This document shows positions 59,433-64,000 of a stretch of DNA of 64,000 nt, piece by piece. The DNA is from Phaeodactylum tricornutum CCAP 1055/1 (Eukaryota; Bacillariophyta; Bacillariophyceae; Surirellales; Neidiaceae), in NCBI RefSeq assembly GCF_000150955.2, contig NC_011686.1, positions 558,001 through 622,000 on the forward strand, read 5' to 3'. The translations under genes and the position numbers were made by a program. Position 1 is the stretch's first letter; each line of letters begins with the position of its first letter. The notes beneath the pieces were generated by a model. It worked only from the letters and a program-made list of their open reading frames with translations, ran no database searches and had not been told where the DNA came from.

Positions 59433-60489
59433 GTACGTGCGAGATCACATAAGCTCTATGGTGTGCTTTGACTGTCATTTTTTTCAAATTTGCTGGCCTT
59501 ACCTATATTGCAATCTCCATTTTGAAGCAGTGGCTAGTGTGAAAGATTTTGCAATTAATAGAGAGGGAGGTTCGTTTTCCTCGTCGGATTTTCGTTCCAG
59601 CGAATAACACTATGATCCTTGAAATTTCAAAAATACTATTTCACAGGTAGCGCGGAAAAGATTAAGGGAATTGCATAGATTAACTAAGATGATAGTAAGA
59701 GCAAACAACAGTTATACCAGTCAGAGCAAACAACAGTTCGTAAATTTTCAGGGTTGCTCACAGTTACAGCAAAACACTTGCTTTTGTTTCCAAACCGTAG
59801 GACAAACGCTAGCCCCGTCAGATGACTCATTGTCAAATGTCTTCCGAGTCTAGACGGGGCAAAGGAAGATTCCGAAAGTGGATGTTCACTAGCCCTAACT
59901 AGTCGAAGCCTCAAGAGAGCTGAAACAAGCTAATCCGGCGATAATAAATATGCTGGTTAGTTGAATGGAAATGTAATCGATTTCGGAGCGCTAAATTACT
60001 CCTAGCTTTAATGTAGAAAATTGGTAGTGCAAACAAAAGATGCTTCCCGTCCGCTGTTTCTACGTACCGAGTTATGTATCGAACCCATTCGTCTGTCCGT
60101 AGGTAGATCCTAGCAAGCTTCTTCTAGCTAGCGTCAAATCGTTGATACAAGCTTCGACCGTCGTTCCCAATCCCATCCTCGCTTCGCATCACTTCATTCA
60201 AAAGCTACCGGCCGAAGCGCTCTACCTCCGGAGACCGTCAGTTCCAATCGGATACGGGAGACGTGACCTGTCCGCACTACTTCTCTTTCCTCACACGGAA
60301 CGAACGCATGTACATTAGAATATAAATGAGTCCACACTAAGTCGACAACTCTACCAAAAGAGTTTTCTTCAGCACAGTGCAAGGTTTGAGTTTTGGAAGA
60401 AGAGGGAAGGGAACGAAGAAACAAACGAGGTCAGTGGGGAAACGACCAATCGGGTAGGACACGGTAGAAGAGGACAAACGAGACTCGTC
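59433..60489. other. Intergenic, HBS1 upstream region
   Basis: AT-leaning sequence with no convincing gene. A further exon of the GRDP gene could lie at its left end, but no acceptor stands out. The last ~150 bp are the HBS1 5' leader. Confidence 0.45.
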
Positions 60490-62310
60490 ATGTCGCGACA
60501 CCGCAATGTCCGGCATTTGGTTGCCGAAGGCGATTACTACGACGATGAAGATTACTATGACGACGATTACTACGACGACTTTGACGATTATGGCGGTGCC
60601 GCTCCAATGGCTCCCAAAACCGGCAACAATAGCAACAAAGCAAAACAGACGCAGCCCAAGAAACCGCAACAGCAAAAATTGAATTCCAAGCTGCAGTCCA
60701 GCAATGGAGCTACCGCCGCGGTAACATCTCCTCCTCCTGGTTTTGCTTCAAACCGGTCACCATCGTCCGGGACAGACACGTTGATATCAACACCGTCTAT
60801 GAAAGTAGTCCCCGGAAGTACCGTAGCGTCAACCACCAAAGGCAGTGTAGGAGGAGTGCTGACTTCACCCGGTGCCACCACCACCACTTCATCTACCAAC
60901 GTATCCGCGACGCCCCCTCCGTTGCCGGCGATACTGAAGGAATCCTCGTCGGGTTGCAAACCTCCCTTGACGGTAGTAATCTTGGGACACGTGGATGCCG
61001 GGAAATCGACCGTGACAGGACATTTGTTGTACCGCAACCAGCAAGAGCAACAATCATCGTCACCGTCTCTCTACGGTAGATCGCGTCCGCCGACCAATTG
61101 GGCTTGGTTGTTGGACGAGGACGACCAGGAGCGGGCACACGGGGTGACCATGGACATTGCTACCAAGACGATCGAAACCGCACGGTACAACGTTGTCTTG
61201 CAGGACGCTCCGGGACACGCGGACTACGTACCAGCCATGATTACCGGTACGGCTTCGGCGGATGCGGCCCTCCTCGTCGTGGACGCTACGGACGGAGCCG
61301 CCCACACGGCCCTCCAATCGGGACAACTCAAGGAACACGCCTACGTGGCACGAGGACTCGGTGTCAACCAAATTTTGGTGGTCATTAACAAAATGGACTT
61401 GGTCGACTGGAGCCAGGAAGTTTACGAATCGATGCGATTCACGCTCGAAACGTTCTTGACGAGTATTGGATACGCCGAATCGAAGCTACGGTACGTTCCC
61501 GTTTCCGGATTGACGGGAGTCAACGTCTATACGGACAAACGAAAAAGGGTTGACCCCACCACGGCCGCAGAGTACGCAGCGCTATCATCCTGGTACGAGA
61601 ACGGTCCCACCTTGTGGCAAGCTTTGGACGGCTTTGTCGCCCCGGTACGCAAAAACGTAGAAAAGCCATTGCTCGTAATTGTGACGGACGTGCTGGGTGA
61701 GCAAGGCAAAGGTGTTGCAGTCCGCGCCAAAATGGCCACGGGTTGGCTAGGCCTGAACGAAACGTTGATCGTGTTGCCGATTGGGGACGCCGTCACGGTG
61801 CACAAATTGGCCTCGGTACAGTCACTGGAAGCCTCGGGATCTCAGTCCAGCGCAACAGATCGCTCCAAGTACGCTATTTCGGGTGAACTGGTGGATTTGA
61901 CGCTGACCGGCATTGACGTTAGTCGTATTTCCACCGGTAGTGTCTTGTGTCGGGATGAGTGGCGGCCTCCTTTGGGGCGATATTGTCGGGCCAAGATATG
62001 GATCCTCGACGCGTTGTCCATTCCCTTGATCCGTGGTGCGCAAGCCATTTTCCACATGCATCACTTGGATGTGCCCTGCTACTGTTCCAAGCTGATTCGG
62101 ACGTTGCAGAAGGATGGGGTCACGGTCGCCAAGGAGCGACCGCGGGCTTTGACGGCCAATACCCAGGCTATTGTCGAACTGACTTTATCCAACGCTATTG
62201 CCATGGAAGCCTTTACGGATTGTCGCGCGTTGGGACGTTTCGTACTGCGACGGAGCGGTGACAGTGTTGCGGTTGGACGAATTGAAGAAGTGCTGATGGT
62301 GAACCGATAA
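60490..62310 (+). CDS. HBS1: HBS1, ribosome-rescue GTPase
   Basis: 606 residues, single exon. The N-terminus MSRHRNVRHLV followed by an Asp/Tyr-rich stretch (DYYDDEDYYDD) is the standard HBS1 opening. A low-complexity linker leads to the GTPase domain: G1 GHVDAGKST, switch I QERAHGVTMDIATKTI, G3 DAPGH, G4 NKMD, G5 SGL. Domains II and III follow (VTDVLGEQGKGVAVRAKMAT, then ANTQAIVELTLSNAIAMEAF and ALGRFVLRRSGDSVAVGRIE). With Dom34/Pelota, HBS1 binds stalled 80S ribosomes in no-go and non-stop mRNA decay. The GVTMD switch and opening distinguish it from EF-1A and eRF3. The ERERG of most homologues is ERAHG here. Cytosolic. Confidence 0.93.
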   Translation: MSRHRNVRHLVAEGDYYDDEDYYDDDYYDDFDDYGGAAPMAPKTGNNSNKAKQTQPKKPQQQKLNSKLQSSNGATAAVTSPPPGFASNRSPSSGTDTLISTPSMKVVPGSTVASTTKGSVGGVLTSPGATTTTSSTNVSATPPPLPAILKESSSGCKPPLTVVILGHVDAGKSTVTGHLLYRNQQEQQSSSPSLYGRSRPPTNWAWLLDEDDQERAHGVTMDIATKTIETARYNVVLQDAPGHADYVPAMITGTASADAALLVVDATDGAAHTALQSGQLKEHAYVARGLGVNQILVVINKMDLVDWSQEVYESMRFTLETFLTSIGYAESKLRYVPVSGLTGVNVYTDKRKRVDPTTAAEYAALSSWYENGPTLWQALDGFVAPVRKNVEKPLLVIVTDVLGEQGKGVAVRAKMATGWLGLNETLIVLPIGDAVTVHKLASVQSLEASGSQSSATDRSKYAISGELVDLTLTGIDVSRISTGSVLCRDEWRPPLGRYCRAKIWILDALSIPLIRGAQAIFHMHHLDVPCYCSKLIRTLQKDGVTVAKERPRALTANTQAIVELTLSNAIAMEAFTDCRALGRFVLRRSGDSVAVGRIEEVLMVNR

Positions 62311-62463
62311 TGATAACTACGTTTTCCATCCTAGCAATGTGTCACTTGCCATTATGTATAGCAAAACTGGTATTGAATGCATTGTTCCAAAATTGTAGAA
62401 GTATATATGCTTATGTAAGGAACGTACACTACGACTCTTTGCTTGAGGATGTTCCCCTTTTCA

Positions 62464-63657
62464 TTAGAGACGGCGGTATCCTTGCGCTTTCGTTCCACGT
62501 TGGACCGTACGAAAGGTGTTGTTCTTGGACGCATTGCGGCGCTTGCGGAGCGTTAGGGCCAAGATCATACCAACAACCGCAATGCCCACTACAAGCGGTC
62601 CATTCAATCCGAACAAATTCTCCTCTCGGGAATTTCCACCCGGCGCCGCCAGCTGTGGTGAACTATTCGCACTTGTTCCACTATTGGTCGCGGGCAGGTC
62701 CATGGATGGGAGTTCAAGGTCCTTTGGATTGTCCGGCAGCGAAGGCTTCTCGGGAAGCACGATGTTGTCCTCGCTCTCCATGTCATCGTCTTTGCTATCC
62801 TCTTCTTCATCCTCGCTGTCTTCGCTATCCTCTTCTTCATCCTTGCTGTCGTTGCTAACTTCGTCTTTACTGTCATTGTCACCTTCCGGCTTTTCTTCCT
62901 CGTCTGTTTCTTCATTATTCTCTTTGGCATCCGCGCTTTCACGGTCTCCACTGCCGCTGGTGTCGTCGTTCGAAGCGTTTGCATCTTCCGTTTTGTCTTT
63001 ATTCGCATCCACTTCGTCGACTTTCTGTACAGAATCGACGTCCTCACTGCCTCCACCGGTTCCCTCGTCTGCATCAGTGGTACCCTCTGGTGTTTCTTCG
63101 TCGTTGGATTTACTGTCGGGACCCTCGTCCTCCTTTTCCTCCACAGCTTTCGTTGGGTCGGCGCTGCTCGATTTCGCTTTCATCGCATCCGCATCTTCTC
63201 CGGATTCGTCCAGCGCTTCTGCGTCTTTAGACGCTGCGTCCGTCTCGATGCCCTCCTGGGTTGGTTCCTTCTCTGGATCTTCTTCCTTCTCTTCTTGTTC
63301 CTCCTCGTCTACTTCCTCTTGTTCCTCCTCCTCGTCTTCTTCTTGTTCCTCCTCCTCGTCTTCTTCTTCTTCTTCTTCTTCTTCCTCCTCCTCGTCTTCT
63401 TCTTCTTCCTCTTCTTGTTCCGTCTCTTCTCCATCTTCCATGTCTACTTCTTCACCGTCTTCCACCTCTCCCTCTTCATTGACTTCACGGAACCCTTCTT
63501 CTGTATCTTCCGTGTTGACTTCTGAACGGGCTTGTTCCGCCGCAGCCACGTCGGCGGGAGGCGGAGGATAGATGGACGGTGGAGGCGGCACCGCCGCGTC
63601 GTCTTGGACCCGACGGCTTCCCCGCAAACCGACACTGACATCGAGAGTGCTCATCAT
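62464..63657 (-). CDS. Acidic protein with C-terminal membrane anchor
   Basis: 397 residues from the ATG at 63657 (MMSTLDVSVGLRG); an in-frame ATG at 63699 adds 14 residues. After a Pro-rich stretch (VPPPPSIYPPPPADV), residues about 60-330 are dominated by Glu, Asp, Ser and Lys, including a long Glu/Asp run coded by a GAA/GAG-type triplet tract. A single TM helix (GPLVVGIAVVGMILALTL) lies about 45 residues from the C-terminus, followed by a basic tail (RKRRNASKN ... GYRRL). No signal peptide is present, so it could be tail-anchored or have an unseen leader exon. The acidic region may bind Ca2+ or basic proteins. The function is unknown. Confidence 0.7.
   Translation of the reverse strand: MMSTLDVSVGLRGSRRVQDDAAVPPPPSIYPPPPADVAAAEQARSEVNTEDTEEGFREVNEEGEVEDGEEVDMEDGEETEQEEEEEEDEEEEEEEEEEEDEEEEQEEDEEEEQEEVDEEEQEEKEEDPEKEPTQEGIETDAASKDAEALDESGEDADAMKAKSSSADPTKAVEEKEDEGPDSKSNDEETPEGTTDADEGTGGGSEDVDSVQKVDEVDANKDKTEDANASNDDTSGSGDRESADAKENNEETDEEEKPEGDNDSKDEVSNDSKDEEEDSEDSEDEEEDSKDDDMESEDNIVLPEKPSLPDNPKDLELPSMDLPATNSGTSANSSPQLAAPGGNSREENLFGLNGPLVVGIAVVGMILALTLRKRRNASKNNTFRTVQRGTKAQGYRRL
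63291..63425. repeat. Triplet-rich tract coding a Glu/Asp run
   Basis: Imperfect TTC/CTC/GTC triplets on the plus strand, read as GAA/GAG/GAC on the minus strand inside the acidic protein gene. Likely variable in length by whole codons. Confidence 0.85.
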
Positions 63658-64000
63658 ATTCGTTTGGTTTGGGTTTCGATCGAAACAATGGACAGGCAAC
63701 GAGGGAATGGATCCGGTGCAATCGTACGGTGTCGAAGGGGAGCCTTTTTTTTTTTGCGAACGCCACTAGAAAACGATCCAGCCCAAACGATTCCTCGACC
63801 CGTTCGCCCGCTACCTACCATACGGCAATTTCCGTAGAATTCGTTCGTTCGTTCGGGAGTCGTGTGTGCAGCAGGGCACCCCGCGCGACTCTACTTGCCT
63901 TTTTGCGCGGGGGGTCCCGAGCGTTCGCAAAATGTCTCTCCGGATTTGCGTGACCCCTGTACCGAACCTACCAACGTTCTACTTACCTTTTACTCCTCCG
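63658..64000. other. Right-edge intergenic region
   Basis: Promoter side of the acidic protein gene, with a T-run at 63747-63757 and a short ttcg repeat near 63841-63857. Nothing coding is supported before the window ends. Confidence 0.5.

Noticed and set aside
62516-63571. 351-codon plus-strand Ser-rich frame
   Set aside because: Exact antisense of the Glu/Asp-rich gene; GAA/GAG codons read backwards as Ser/Phe/Leu. The minus frame has a TM anchor and is preferred.

Overview
The window looks like nuclear DNA of a pennate diatom, most probably Phaeodactylum tricornutum or a close relative (the species is an inference). Genes are dense and mostly single-exon. The five introns that can be placed are short (74-116 bp), with GTACGT/GTAAG/GTAGG donors. 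Many proteins start with a signal peptide followed by an aromatic residue in an ASAF-like context, the bipartite plastid address of algae with secondary plastids. Eukaryotic markers include HBS1, a class III nucleotide cyclase and WD40, SET and PPR proteins.

Layout. 1-1060: type II membrane protein running off the left edge, glycosyltransferase-like. 2038-21933: five consecutive minus-strand genes of one very divergent family. Each has a putative plastid presequence and a Gly/Ala-rich paired hydrophobic module; members differ in added low-complexity, coiled-coil, SAP or repeated PSIDVSS segments. This 20-kb array, with a 2877-residue member carrying 570-bp internal repeats, is the most unusual part of the window and matches no family I know. 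22836-23651: HNH protein. 25732-28152: transmembrane nucleotide cyclase, followed by a decayed copy of its own 3' end. 28735-29973: membrane-anchored PH-like protein. 30265-32096: plastid metallophosphoesterase. 32643-34652: FetB-like permease fused to its ABC ATPase. 35793-39500: CBM20-TPS-TPP fusion with degenerate catalytic motifs. 40168-41103: ankyrin protein. 41825-43600: plastid WD40 protein. 44065-45281: plastid AspH-like dioxygenase. 45982-47365: mitochondrial PPR-like protein. 47366-50124: gene-poor, AT-rich block ending in three 196-bp tandem repeats. 50125-50904: unknown protein. 51117-51572: MGST3-like MAPEG protein. 52180-53178: SET-domain protein. 53804-55483: plastid prolyl-hydroxylase-like/TPR protein. 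55876-57082: Mutator-like non-autonomous DNA transposon with about 200-bp inverted ends, 8-9 bp target duplications and a possible captured host gene fragment. 57612-59376: GRDP/DUF1399 protein with a minisatellite-encoded Gly-Cys tail. 60490-62310: HBS1. 62464-63657: acidic membrane-anchored protein.

Functional reading. About ten genes appear to encode plastid preproteins. The five-gene array plausibly encodes membrane-linked scaffold proteins of the plastid (thylakoid, pyrenoid or nucleoid); the SAP-rich member fits a DNA tether and the repeat-rich member a multivalent linker. This is a hypothesis from architecture alone. No rRNA, tRNA or CRISPR array was recognised.
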